Source: an uncultured Butyrivibrio sp. | GTDB taxonomy: Bacteria; Bacillota; Clostridia; Lachnospirales; Lachnospiraceae | Length of the DNA stretch: 63,533 bases | NCBI GenBank assembly: GCA_910577605.1 | Contig: CAJTON010000003.1 | Span: 75,475-139,007, forward strand | Direction: 5' to 3' | Shown here: positions 25,101 to 32,948 of the stretch, in pieces | How positions within the stretch are numbered: the stretch's first letter is position 1 | How the letters are laid out: each line of letters opens with the position of its first letter | Program-made: the position numbers and the translations under genes | The notes under the pieces: model-generated | The model's input: only the letters and a program-made list of their open reading frames with translations | Told to the model about the DNA's origin: nothing | The model's database searches: none

Positions 25101-25883
25101 ATCAAACGCCGCCTCGATAGGCTCCTTGTAATATCCCTCTCCGAAGGTCACGTTCTTGAGCTCCGTGGAAAAGGTCGTGTGACGGCAGTGATCCGACCAG
25201 TAGGTGTCCAGAACACGTATCTCCGTCATGGACGGGTTCCTTTTTTCTTCATTCTTAAAATAATTCTGTATATGCAGGAAATCCTTGAAGGTCATCGCCA
25301 GATTCAGAGAATCGTACAACTCCTTAAGCTCTGACTGCGGCATATCTATGAAATCCTCGCGCTCCGGCATATTTTCAAATATGATAACGTCGGCAGGCTC
25401 CGGAAATTCCGTAACAAGAGTTTCCGGCTTTGCCGTAGCCGCCTCCCTCGAATCCACAGGATTGATGCAGAAGCTCTTTATAGCCGCAAGCTGTCCGTCG
25501 GAAAGCTCTCCCTGAATAACGTACACGTCAGCCGTCTTTATCACAGTTTCCTCGTCCTCTTTGAGAAGCTTCACGCACTGAACTGCGCTGTCAGCCCTCT
25601 GGTCAAACTGTCCGGGAAGATACTCCACGGCAAATACGGTTTCTCCGTCATTATGCTTAAAATCCTCCTCATAAAGTATATCGACGGGCGGCTCCGAAAA
25701 TACCGTGACTAACGCCTCCTCATAGGTCGCGTCCGAAATGTTCTCAATGTCGTATCTTGTAAGGACACGCACTCCCTTTACGCTGTCTATGCCGAGATAG
25801 CTGCTTATTTCTTCTCCAAGCTCCTTCGCCTTAACCGCGAATTCGGGTTTTTTTTCGGAATAAACTCTTCTTACGTTACTCAT
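22113..25883 (-). CDS. purL: Phosphoribosylformylglycinamidine synthase, long single-chain form
   Basis: Converts FGAR + glutamine + ATP to FGAM, the step before PurM. The 1256 residues include the N-terminal PurS-like part (about 1-140), the linker, two AIRS-like ATP-binding halves (for example WSDHCRHTTF and NFKNETHNHPTEIEPFGGAATCLGG) and a C-terminal glutaminase with the nucleophile in LGVCNGFQALIKLG and the His/Glu pair in SHGEGRF. This fused form replaces separate purS, purL and purQ. It is apart from the purEMND cluster, 11 kb away on the same strand. Start ATG 25883 follows GGAG. Confidence 0.96.
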   Translation of the reverse strand: MSNVRRVYSEKKPEFAVKAKELGEEISSYLGIDSVKGVRVLTRYDIENISDATYEEALVTVFSEPPVDILYEEDFKHNDGETVFAVEYLPGQFDQRADSAVQCVKLLKEDEETVIKTADVYVIQGELSDGQLAAIKSFCINPVDSREAATAKPETLVTEFPEPADVIIFENMPEREDFIDMPQSELKELYDSLNLAMTFKDFLHIQNYFKNEEKRNPSMTEIRVLDTYWSDHCRHTTFSTELKNVTFGEGYYKEPIEAAFDKYKETFAELYAGRDDKFVCLMDIALMAMKKLKKDGKLQDMEVSDEINACSIVVPVTIDGVTEEWLVNFKNETHNHPTEIEPFGGAATCLGGAIRDPLSGRTYVYQAMRVTGAADPTLSLDRTMPGKLPQKKIVREAAHGYSSYGNQIGLATGYVKEIYHPAYAAKRMEIGAVMGAAPRKDVIRETSDPGDIIILLGGRTGRDGCGGATGSSKAHTEKSIDTCGAEVQKGNAPTERKIQRLFRRPEVSRIIKKCNDFGAGGVSVAIGELADGLRVSLDKVPKKYAGLDGTELAISESQERMAVVVDPADVDKFLAFADEENLEAVAVAVVTEEKRLVLEWRGKEIVNISRAFLDTNGAHQETDVTVEIPDEEGNPFKPHNVADVKEAWLDTLSDLNVCSQKGLVEMFDGSIGASSVFMPYGGKYQLTEVQTMVAKLPVLKGKTDFVTMMSYGFDPYLSSWSAYHGAIYAVIESMAKIVCAGGDYKKIRFTFQEYFRRMTDDPSRWGEPMKALLGAFDAQMAFGLPSIGGKDSMSGTFNDLDVPNTLVSFAVDTGSYEDVITPELKKPGNTLVLFEIERDKYDLPVYSQVEGLYGAVAKAISEKAVVSAYTLNAKGIVEALSKMAFGNMLGAKIDASIDAEKLFAPAYGCILAEADTDMLGKISCKYTVIGTVSEKPVFTHGSVTVDIKEALAAWKKPLEKVFPTVAVKDGKALDTPVYKADGIYICKNKVARPTVFIPVFPGTNCEYDSTKAFENAGADVITKVFRNLTAEDIRESVEEFEKTINKAQIIMFPGGFSAGDEPDGSAKFFATAFRNAKIKEAVERLLNERDGLALGVCNGFQALIKLGLVPYGEIKEQTADSPTLTMNTIGRHVSKMVYTKVVSNKSPWLAGAELGGVYVTPASHGEGRFVAGKEWLDKLFAEGMVATQYVDLDGTPTMDEEWNPNGSYMAVEGITSPDGRIYGKMAHIERRGDAVAMNIYGEQDLKVFESGVMYFE

Positions 25884-25932
25884 TCTTACTCTCCTTTTTT
25901 ATATAATACAAGCATGTGCAGAAATCTTGTTT

Positions 25933-26667
25933 CTAGCAGCACTGCCAGTCGTACTCCACATTTGAAAAATCGCGTTTGAGCAGATCTTCCCTTGAAATCA
26001 GGAACGTGCAGTTGCCTGAATCTCCGAACATTATCCCGCAGTCATCGTCAACGTCAAGCTGCAGAAGCAACACGTCGCAGTCTCCGTCGTCATAGTATGC
26101 AGGCGAGTTCTGTACAAAATACGGATAACCTCCGACTCTTGAATCCGCCGCGTCGCACACATCGTACAGAGCGTCCATCTCCTCCGCGTCGGCAACGTCC
26201 TCAAACATCTCGTCAAACTTAACGACGGACGAGCTTACGGGCATCTGCCTCTGCGTAAACGTCATTTTTCCGCTGCTGCTGAAAGGCTCATAGCCCTGAT
26301 AATCCGCGCTGTACGGATTTTCTCTCAGAAGGCTGCCCTCTTCCTTTTTGTAGCTTTCAATATATCTCACTGTGCAAACATCGTCAAGCCCGTACATATC
26401 ATCGTCCGCGACATAAAACTGAAGGATTCCCGTACGCGGAAAATCCTCAAGCGGAGGCATTTCGTCAAAATTTATCTGAGCAAGAAACATCATCGGTCTG
26501 CCGTCCCCGCTCAAGGGATAATCTTCTTTTTTCTCAAGGTAAGGACATCCTCCCAGCTTGCTCTCCCAAGGTTTAGTTTCTCCGACCGTAAACTTGATCT
26601 CGTTGGACGTTTTAAACGTTTTCTCTAACTCTCCCCTGAATCTCTCGATATTTGACGGTAATTCCAT
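25933..26667 (-). CDS. DUF1963 (YwqG-like) protein
   Basis: A 244-residue cytoplasmic, acidic protein with the DUF1963 pattern: SKLGGCPYLEKKEDYPLSGD near residue 36, FLAQINFDEMPPL, LQFYVADDD, and the closing half with SRVGGYPYFVQNSP and MFGDSGNCTFLI. The molecular function of this family is not established. It lies 49 bases before purL on the same strand, with GGAGG ahead of ATG 26667. Confidence applies to family only. Confidence 0.88.
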   Translation of the reverse strand: MELPSNIERFRGELEKTFKTSNEIKFTVGETKPWESKLGGCPYLEKKEDYPLSGDGRPMMFLAQINFDEMPPLEDFPRTGILQFYVADDDMYGLDDVCTVRYIESYKKEEGSLLRENPYSADYQGYEPFSSSGKMTFTQRQMPVSSSVVKFDEMFEDVADAEEMDALYDVCDAADSRVGGYPYFVQNSPAYYDDGDCDVLLLQLDVDDDCGIMFGDSGNCTFLISREDLLKRDFSNVEYDWQCC

Positions 26668-26706
26668 AATTTCCGACCTCCTGTGAATCTGTTTATATGA
26701 TGCCGC

Positions 26707-27642
26707 CTATTCGTGCAGACGGCGTATCACCCTGTAAACGACCGCGTCCTCCATGACCGTAGGCTCTGTGTACGCAAAAAATATCAGACCTTCGGTCGGA
26801 GATATAACGCTGCTCGCCACCTCACCGCTGTAAGGGTCAATTATTTCGCCCAGCACGTCGCCGCGGTAGACAGTGTCTCCGGGTTCTTTAAGCCTTCTGT
26901 AAAAGCCCGCAGTATCAGTCATTATCGGAAGCAGATCGTCCTCGTTTATGACTTCCGCGATATAACCGCTGTGATTATTGTATTTGATTATGCCCATGCG
27001 GGTAAGAAACCTTAATATTGAAGCGACAGCCTGCCTTGCAAATGTATCGTCAACATAATCCGAACACGGCGTATACAGCGAAAAAGCGCTCGTTCCGCTC
27101 ATCTGCCAGTTGTAATTGAGCGTGGTCGTGTCCATCGGCTTCGGTTTACGGATCACCACAAACGGAAGCCCGAAAAGATTGGCAAGGCTCGGATTCTGAA
27201 ATCCCGTTTCCATCATTCTCACATGAGGCATAAATCTTCCAGGCATATAAAAGCTCGTGAGCTGTATTCCGTAACTGTACCCATTTATTATCTTCATAAT
27301 ATGCGCGGCTATCTGCTGCGTGGTATCCCCGTGGATGTATCCCGGAAACTTACGGTTGATATCTGAATCGTCGAGAGGCCAGAAACGTCTGTCAATATTA
27401 GTCGCGTACTGGTTAAGACATGGGATAACAAGCACGGACTTGCCCCCGGCTATCTGACCGTGATCTTCAAGCTTTTTAAGCTCCCTGATAAGTTGTGAAC
27501 AAATATATATCTGCTGGTATTCATTGCCGCGCAGGGAACCGACCACGCACGCGGACTTGTCTCCCTGCCCGAAACAAAAACCCGTTATTTTAAATTCCTC
27601 GCGGTATATCCCTTCAAGGGTGTATAACAATTCTTTATGCAT
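26707..27642 (-). CDS. AstE/aspartoacylase-like protein lacking the zinc ligands (likely pseudoenzyme)
   Basis: A 311-residue member of the M14-related succinylglutamate desuccinylase/aspartoacylase family, paralogous to its upstream neighbour. Aligned by eye, the metal motif HGDE of the neighbour is RGNE here (VGSLRGNEYQ, about residue 36), the second ligand region DVHSS is IQLTS, and the catalytic VEMGAG region is replaced by SAFSLYTP. The fold and the C-terminal beta domain (PTEGLIFFA) remain. It therefore probably binds a ligand or partners the active paralogue instead of hydrolysing. It overlaps the neighbour by 8 bases, with GGAGG before ATG 27642. Confidence 0.82.
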   Translation of the reverse strand: MHKELLYTLEGIYREEFKITGFCFGQGDKSACVVGSLRGNEYQQIYICSQLIRELKKLEDHGQIAGGKSVLVIPCLNQYATNIDRRFWPLDDSDINRKFPGYIHGDTTQQIAAHIMKIINGYSYGIQLTSFYMPGRFMPHVRMMETGFQNPSLANLFGLPFVVIRKPKPMDTTTLNYNWQMSGTSAFSLYTPCSDYVDDTFARQAVASILRFLTRMGIIKYNNHSGYIAEVINEDDLLPIMTDTAGFYRRLKEPGDTVYRGDVLGEIIDPYSGEVASSVISPTEGLIFFAYTEPTVMEDAVVYRVIRRLHE

Positions 27643-28603
27643 ACAGATCCGCCTCCTCCGGGCCGGGACTGTCCGCTCCGCAGACGCGCGCCATTATAGC
27701 TCCCCGGTAGACCACCGGATGCTCTCTTAATGTTAGCAGAAATCCGTCCTTCGGTGAAATTATCTCCTCAAGGACCTCTCCGGTAAGCGGATTAACAATC
27801 TTACCTATCCTGTGTCCTTTTGATATATTTACACCGATCTCCGTATCGTCAACTATAAAAAGTCCCGATCTTTCTGCATGCACCGCCAGAACGTCTCCCG
27901 GCTGTGCGATCAGCGGCTCCTTGATGGGAAATACGCTGCCCCGCCAGATTCCCAGCTCCTTCATCAGCATAAATATCCCGTCAAGCATCTGTCTGGCATA
28001 ATCCCTTGTTATTCTTGAACCGGCGCCCATCTCTACGACTATCGAGGGAACTCCGAACATATTAAGAGAATTCGCGAGCGAAGATTCAAGATAAACAGCC
28101 GACGAGAGCGCCCATATTATATCCGCGTTCATAAGCTTCGCGTACGGCAGAAGCTTTTCGTAATTCTCAGGACTCAGCCTGACCTGCGGGACCTCCTTGA
28201 TAAATATATTGGAGGAGTGCACATCGACGCACATATCGCTGCCTATTATATCCTGCGTTATCTTATAAGCTATATGCTCCGCCATCGCTCCGGCTTCGCT
28301 GCCCGGAAATACCCTGTTCATATCAAGATCGTTCATCGGTATCCCCCGGCTGCCCGTATCTATCCCCAAAGGATTTATGGACGGGTAAACGTCAACGATT
28401 CCCGTGAGATTTTCCGGCTCCTGCTTGATCCTCTCTATGATCTTATAACACACATACTGACCGTTAAGCTCGTCCCCATGCGTACCTGTAACTATCGATA
28501 TTCTCTTTGTACTCTTTGTGATACGCGCCGGCTCAAGTCTGTTTTTCCTGACCGCGAGTCTCTCCTCGACCGGCATCCGTAAAGAAACAATCTCTTCGAT
28601 CAT
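27635..28603 (-). CDS. Succinylglutamate desuccinylase/aspartoacylase-family amidohydrolase
   Basis: A 322-residue zinc hydrolase of the AstE/ASPA group that removes acyl groups from amino acids or similar amides. Zinc ligands are in TGTHGDELNG (His and Glu, about residues 40-46) and CVDVHSS, with the probable catalytic Glu in IVVEMGAG. The Arg pair in MNDLDMNRVFPG fits substrate carboxylate binding. ATG 28603 is favoured because AAGGAG lies 5 bases upstream, against an earlier in-frame ATG at 28630. Substrate unknown; no arginine-catabolism genes are nearby. Confidence 0.85.
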   Translation of the reverse strand: MIEEIVSLRMPVEERLAVRKNRLEPARITKSTKRISIVTGTHGDELNGQYVCYKIIERIKQEPENLTGIVDVYPSINPLGIDTGSRGIPMNDLDMNRVFPGSEAGAMAEHIAYKITQDIIGSDMCVDVHSSNIFIKEVPQVRLSPENYEKLLPYAKLMNADIIWALSSAVYLESSLANSLNMFGVPSIVVEMGAGSRITRDYARQMLDGIFMLMKELGIWRGSVFPIKEPLIAQPGDVLAVHAERSGLFIVDDTEIGVNISKGHRIGKIVNPLTGEVLEEIISPKDGFLLTLREHPVVYRGAIMARVCGADSPGPEEADLYA

Positions 28604-28661
28604 ATCCGCTCCTTCAACGCCTGCGAACATTTTTACGCATATATTTCCCTCTATGATTTTA

Positions 28662-28700
28662 CTGATATTTTTTCCTGATATTTTTCCTGATATTTTTCCT
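28662..28700. repeat. Short tandem repeat CTGATATTTTTC
   Basis: Three direct copies of CTGATATTTTTC (units of 13, 12 and 12 bases) in the 108-base gap between the helicase gene and the amidohydrolase gene. It is upstream of the latter. Too short and without spacers, so not CRISPR. Confidence 0.8.
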
Positions 28701-28711
28701 TGAGTATTATA

Positions 28712-31081
28712 CTACTTTCCGTTCCAAAAATCCAGTACTTCTTGTCCCACCGTACCTGCCGCGGCCACTGTATAGTCGCTCCACTCCGAGGGAAAAAGCG
28801 CAAGATACTGCCGCGTAAGGAACCGGTCGTCCAAAAGAGCGATAACGCCTCTGTCCTCGTCCGTCCGTATGACACGTCCAGCCGCCTGCAGAACCTTGTT
28901 CATTCCGGGATAAACATACGCATACTCGTATCCGCAGTTTTCTTTCTCATCGTAATACTGTCTCAGAAGCTGCCCGGCGGTGTTTATCGACGGCAGGCCC
29001 GTACCCACGATGACCGCTCCGATAAGGCTGTCCCTTTTAAGGTCGATTCCCTCCGAAAACACCCCGCCCATGACGCAGAAGCCGACCAATGTTCCTTCGC
29101 TCCCGCTTTCAAAGCTCTCAAGAAAATTTTCCTTGTCCGTCTCCGACATGTCCGGACTCTGCACGATCATGTCAAAATCCCCGTACCCCTGTCCGCTCAT
29201 AAGTGCGTAAACGTCCTCCATATATCTGTACGAAGGGAAAAAAACAAGATAATTTCCCCTCCTGCCCCTCACTATTTCTTTTATGTAGTCCGCTATCCTT
29301 GCATATTCCCTCTCGTTGCGCCTCGTGTACCTGCTCGTCACGTCGCGTCCGACAAGCAGAAGTCTGCGCTTAACGTCAAACGGCGAGCGAGCGTAAACAG
29401 CGTAATCCTCCTTGTCGCCGCTGAGAAGCTCCTTGTAATAATTGACAGGCAGCAAAGTCGCTGAAAAAAACACTGCCGCCCGTCCTTTTTCCAGACGCGA
29501 TTTTAAGTTCGCGGAAGGATTCACGCAAAAAAGCCTAAGCATAAATCCGGAATCCGTATGCTCTGTATAAATAATGTAATTTTCGTCAAGGCAGTCATGC
29601 ATCCCGTTATAATGCAGCACGTCGAAATAAAACTCCGACAGCTCGCGCATATACGCAAAATCCCTGTGACTTTCGGTAAACTTTACTATTTCCTCCGCTA
29701 GGCGCTGCATATTCAGCGCAAACGCGCCGTCCGTCTCAAGCACCTTATATTTTTCGCCGCATTCTCTTTTAAGCTCAAGAAGATTGGAATTACAGCGTTC
29801 AAGCGCTTTTACAAGCTCGCCGCTATGACCCTTTACAAGCTTTTTGACCGCGAGAAAATCTTCCTTGTATATATGGGCGCTGTACATCTCCCTCGCCCTG
29901 TCTACGAGATTGTGCGCCTCGTCGATCAGAAAAATATGCTCCGACGCCCTTCCTTCGGAAAAATATCTTTTCAGAAATACATGAGGGTCAAAAACATAAT
30001 TATAGTCACAGATTATTCCGTCCACCCAATAGCTGACGTCAAGACAAAATTCAAACGGGCATACGCTGTGCTTTTTCGCGTACTCCTCAAGCACCTGCCT
30101 TGAAATGACATCTTCATGCGTTATCAGGTCGTATACCGCCCCGTTCACCCTGTCGTTGTGCCCTTTTGCGTAGGGGCAGGTCAAGGGCGAGCATTCAGTA
30201 CCTGTTTCGGACCCGGCAAAGCATATCTTGTCCTTTGCCGTTATGGTCACCGTTTTGAATTTAAGCCCCTGCGCCTGCAAAAGCGCAAACGCCTCGGAGG
30301 CTGCCGTACGCGTTATCGTTTTGGCAGTCAGATAAAATATTTTTCCTCCCCGTCCTCCGCCAAGCGACATTACGGACGGATACACCGTAGATATCGTCTT
30401 GCCGACTCCCGTCGGAGCCTGAATAAAAAGGTTCCGCCCCATGTCGACCGCCTTATATACGTTTACGGCAAGCTCACGCTGACCCGGTCTGTACTCAAAC
30501 GGGAATTTCAGCCCGTTTATGGATTCCGCCCGCTCCATATGATGCTCGAAAAGATAATCCCCCCATTTCAAAAGCTGCGCGATAATTCCCGTAAACCATG
30601 TTTTTAACTCTTCAAACCCGATTATTTCTTCAAAATACTTCACGTTGTCGGAATCAAGATTTACATAAGTCATTCTTATCCCTATACTGCCGTCGATGTT
30701 ATTGTCGAGCATATAAAAAAAGGCATAACACATCGCCTGAGCCTTGTGTACATACACCGGCTCAGTCAGATATCTTATGTCTCTGTAAGTCCCTTTTATT
30801 TCGTCGATATAAAAAAGTCCGTCAGCCGCAAATATCCCGTCAGCCCTGCCCTCCACAAGCACGCTGTACCTTTCGCCGGATAAGCTCCATTTAAGAGGAA
30901 CCTCCGCCCTGTAATCAGGTCCCATGGATTTCTGGATACGCCTGTGCGCCCGGCTTCCCGCCTCCATAGCCGTTTTGTCCGGCACGCCGCCGAAACGGCT
31001 ATCAATATCCCCGCTTCTGCACAGAAATTCCACAAGCGTCCTCACGGATATTCTCAGTTGTCCGTTTACTATATCAAACAT
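28712..31081 (-). CDS. PD-(D/E)XK nuclease-fused DinG/Rad3-family helicase
   Basis: A 789-residue DNA helicase of superfamily 2 (XPD/DinG type). The N-terminal 200 residues look like a PD-(D/E)XK nuclease, with EGRADGIF followed by FYIDEIKG. The helicase has Walker A APTGVGKT (about residue 236), the DEAH box LIDEAHNL, and motif VI region LRQYYDEKE...QAAGRVIRTDEDRG. Cysteines KICFAG, TECSPLTCPY and VCPFEFC match an Fe-S domain between motifs I and II. The family occurs widely in Firmicutes and is presumed to act in DNA repair; the precise role is unknown. It is close to the next lipoprotein gene upstream (10 bases). Confidence 0.88.
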   Translation of the reverse strand: MFDIVNGQLRISVRTLVEFLCRSGDIDSRFGGVPDKTAMEAGSRAHRRIQKSMGPDYRAEVPLKWSLSGERYSVLVEGRADGIFAADGLFYIDEIKGTYRDIRYLTEPVYVHKAQAMCYAFFYMLDNNIDGSIGIRMTYVNLDSDNVKYFEEIIGFEELKTWFTGIIAQLLKWGDYLFEHHMERAESINGLKFPFEYRPGQRELAVNVYKAVDMGRNLFIQAPTGVGKTISTVYPSVMSLGGGRGGKIFYLTAKTITRTAASEAFALLQAQGLKFKTVTITAKDKICFAGSETGTECSPLTCPYAKGHNDRVNGAVYDLITHEDVISRQVLEEYAKKHSVCPFEFCLDVSYWVDGIICDYNYVFDPHVFLKRYFSEGRASEHIFLIDEAHNLVDRAREMYSAHIYKEDFLAVKKLVKGHSGELVKALERCNSNLLELKRECGEKYKVLETDGAFALNMQRLAEEIVKFTESHRDFAYMRELSEFYFDVLHYNGMHDCLDENYIIYTEHTDSGFMLRLFCVNPSANLKSRLEKGRAAVFFSATLLPVNYYKELLSGDKEDYAVYARSPFDVKRRLLLVGRDVTSRYTRRNEREYARIADYIKEIVRGRRGNYLVFFPSYRYMEDVYALMSGQGYGDFDMIVQSPDMSETDKENFLESFESGSEGTLVGFCVMGGVFSEGIDLKRDSLIGAVIVGTGLPSINTAGQLLRQYYDEKENCGYEYAYVYPGMNKVLQAAGRVIRTDEDRGVIALLDDRFLTRQYLALFPSEWSDYTVAAAGTVGQEVLDFWNGK

Positions 31082-31091
31082 AAATTTACCG

Positions 31092-31760
31092 TTACTTTAT
31101 TTTAGAATCGATTTCATCCGCCTCAAGCAGCACATAGCGCACATTGACGCCGTATGTCTGGAATATTACGCCTTCTTTTGACGAATCCTTCTCCGTCAGA
31201 TACTTGATGCATTCAGGCGTGATCCTAAAGGTAAAACTCTGTATATCGTAATCGATCCCCGCGTTTTTACAGCCGGGAACGGTAAAAGACACACAGCCGT
31301 CGGACTGAATACAGACATAGTTTTTCGGTATCTGCCTGCTGTCGAAGGCGTCCGTATCCGATACGATTCCCGATATGTACGAATTGTCAAGCTCATAAAG
31401 CTTGTCCCATTTCAGCGCATCGCATATTCCGAGAACATAGTAATCCCGCTCCTCAAGAGTAAAACCTACCTCGACCGTAACCCCGGTGTCGGCATAAGGC
31501 GCGAGCTCCTCGACATAGATCATGCTTCTCCCGCCTTCAAACACAATGTTCTTCCAGTCTCCCGGGTACGCGCCGCGCGAAATATATCTCGGTCTGCCGT
31601 CCTCCTTTGGCACCGCTACGGTAGCCGCTGCCACCGCCGTCGAAGCAGCCGTCGTTTCCGTGACACGGGTGTCCCTGCTTTGATCATGACACGCCGTTGC
31701 CGCCAAAGCAGCCGACAGCGCCGCAAGAACGCTCAGAATCCTCCTCATAATTTTTGCCAT
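31092..31760 (-). CDS. Lipoprotein of unknown function
   Basis: A 222-residue exported protein: basic N-terminus MAKIMRR, hydrophobic core and lipobox LAATAC, with lipidation at about Cys24. A Thr/Ala-rich stretch (about 32-50) then links to a soluble domain. No known fold is recognised. It stands upstream of the helicase gene, 10 bases apart, on the same strand. GGAGGG precedes ATG 31760, and its promoter is at 31800-31828. Confidence 0.75.
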   Translation of the reverse strand: MAKIMRRILSVLAALSAALAATACHDQSRDTRVTETTAASTAVAAATVAVPKEDGRPRYISRGAYPGDWKNIVFEGGRSMIYVEELAPYADTGVTVEVGFTLEERDYYVLGICDALKWDKLYELDNSYISGIVSDTDAFDSRQIPKNYVCIQSDGCVSFTVPGCKNAGIDYDIQSFTFRITPECIKYLTEKDSSKEGVIFQTYGVNVRYVLLEADEIDSKIK

Positions 31761-31799
31761 TATATATCCCTCCAGCTTTTCATAAATAAGACGTAGAAT

Positions 31800-31828
31800 A
31801 TTATAATCCTTTTATTATAATTTGTAAA
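31800..31828 (-). promoter_or_regulatory. Promoter of the lipoprotein-helicase unit
   Basis: Minus strand: -35 TTTACA (31823-31828), 17-base spacer, -10 TATAAT (31800-31805). Confidence 0.75.
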
Positions 31829-31861
31829 ACATTACCTTCAAAATTTCAGAAAACTTTTGTC

Positions 31862-31890
31862 TTGATTATCTCCGCAGCCTCTTATATAAT
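31862..31890 (+). promoter_or_regulatory. Promoter of the GH26 gene
   Basis: -35 TTGATT (31862-31867), 17-base spacer, perfect -10 TATAAT (31885-31890), 26 bases before the ATG. It is divergent from the lipoprotein promoter. Confidence 0.7.
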
Positions 31891-31916
31891 TTAAAAAAAT
31901 GAAACAGGAGAACGCC

Positions 31917-32852
31917 ATGAAGCCCGCAAATCCAAATTTAACGCCGAAAGCGCTTGAACTGCTTGAATATCTGCATGCTACCGCAGGCAAAAAGATAATA
32001 ACCGGACAGCACACCCAGACCGTTCCGATGGAGGAGCGCGCGTACATACACAATATCACGGGCAGATACCCGAAGCTTTTGGGCTTTGAGCTTTTGTCCT
32101 ACTCCCCTAACATAAATTATGAAAACGCTACCGAGGAATGTCTGAAAGAAGTCCGCGAGAACCGCGGCACCGTTGAAGAAGCCATACACTGGCATAAAGA
32201 GACCGGAGGCATCGTCGCGCTCTGTTTCCACTGGTTCTCTCCGGTAGGAGGCTTCGACAAGAGCTTTTTTTCATGCAACACAGATTTTGACGCAAGACGC
32301 GTATTTATACAGGACACTCCCGAAAGATGGGCTTTCTATCACGATATGAGCGTTATCGCAAAGGTTCTCGAACGCTTTCTTGAATGCGATATTCCTGTTC
32401 TGTGGCGTCCGTTTCACGAAGCTGAAGGCGACTGGTTCTGGTGGTCGGCAAAGGGACATGAGGTATCCCGCGATTTATACAGACTGATGTTCGATTACTA
32501 TGTCAACGTAAAACATCTAGACAATCTTTTGTGGGTATGGAACTCCCCGGCAAAGGACGGATACCCCGGCGACGAATACGTTGATGTCGTATCAAGGGAT
32601 CTCTACGCGAGTCCTCGCACTCTGACCGATTACAAGGACGAGTACGAGGAGCTTATCACAAATACCTCCGCCGACAAGGTCGCCGCCATTGCCGAGACAG
32701 GCGTTATCCCCGACATAGAGCTGCTTTCCAAAACCCGCGTGCCATGGGCGTATTATATGACATGGTCAAGAGAATTCGGTCTGACCGACAGGCACAACTC
32801 CGACGAGATGCTGAAAAAAATGTATTCAAGCGACTACGCAATCGTTCTTTGA
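31917..32852 (+). CDS. GH26 beta-mannanase/mannosidase-type glycoside hydrolase, cytoplasmic
   Basis: A 311-residue (beta/alpha)8 enzyme of glycoside hydrolase family 26, acting on beta-1,4-mannosyl bonds in mannan or manno-oligosaccharides. It begins near ITGQHTQ, has the acid/base Glu in WRPFHEAEGDWFWW and the nucleophile Glu in AIAETGVIPD. There is no signal peptide, so it should act on imported oligosaccharides. ATG 31917 is chosen for AGGAG six bases upstream. No other mannan gene or sugar transporter lies next to it. Confidence 0.9.
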   Translation: MKPANPNLTPKALELLEYLHATAGKKIITGQHTQTVPMEERAYIHNITGRYPKLLGFELLSYSPNINYENATEECLKEVRENRGTVEEAIHWHKETGGIVALCFHWFSPVGGFDKSFFSCNTDFDARRVFIQDTPERWAFYHDMSVIAKVLERFLECDIPVLWRPFHEAEGDWFWWSAKGHEVSRDLYRLMFDYYVNVKHLDNLLWVWNSPAKDGYPGDEYVDVVSRDLYASPRTLTDYKDEYEELITNTSADKVAAIAETGVIPDIELLSKTRVPWAYYMTWSREFGLTDRHNSDEMLKKMYSSDYAIVL

Positions 32853-32881
32853 TTGCAAACCGCGTTTTGCTGTGATAAAAT
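32853..32881 (+). promoter_or_regulatory. Promoter of the zinc-ribbon membrane protein gene
   Basis: -35 TTGCAA (32853-32858), 17-base spacer, -10 TAAAAT (32876-32881). The -35 starts immediately after the GH26 stop. Confidence 0.55.
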
Positions 32882-32948
32882 AAAACAAAGCCCGCGATAC
32901 CGCGCAGTCAGGCGCGAACGCGGATCCCTTACTAATGGAGGTAAAAAT

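Noticed and set aside
28662..28700. CRISPR-like array
   Set aside because: The repeats are directly adjacent with no spacers and only 12-13 bases long.
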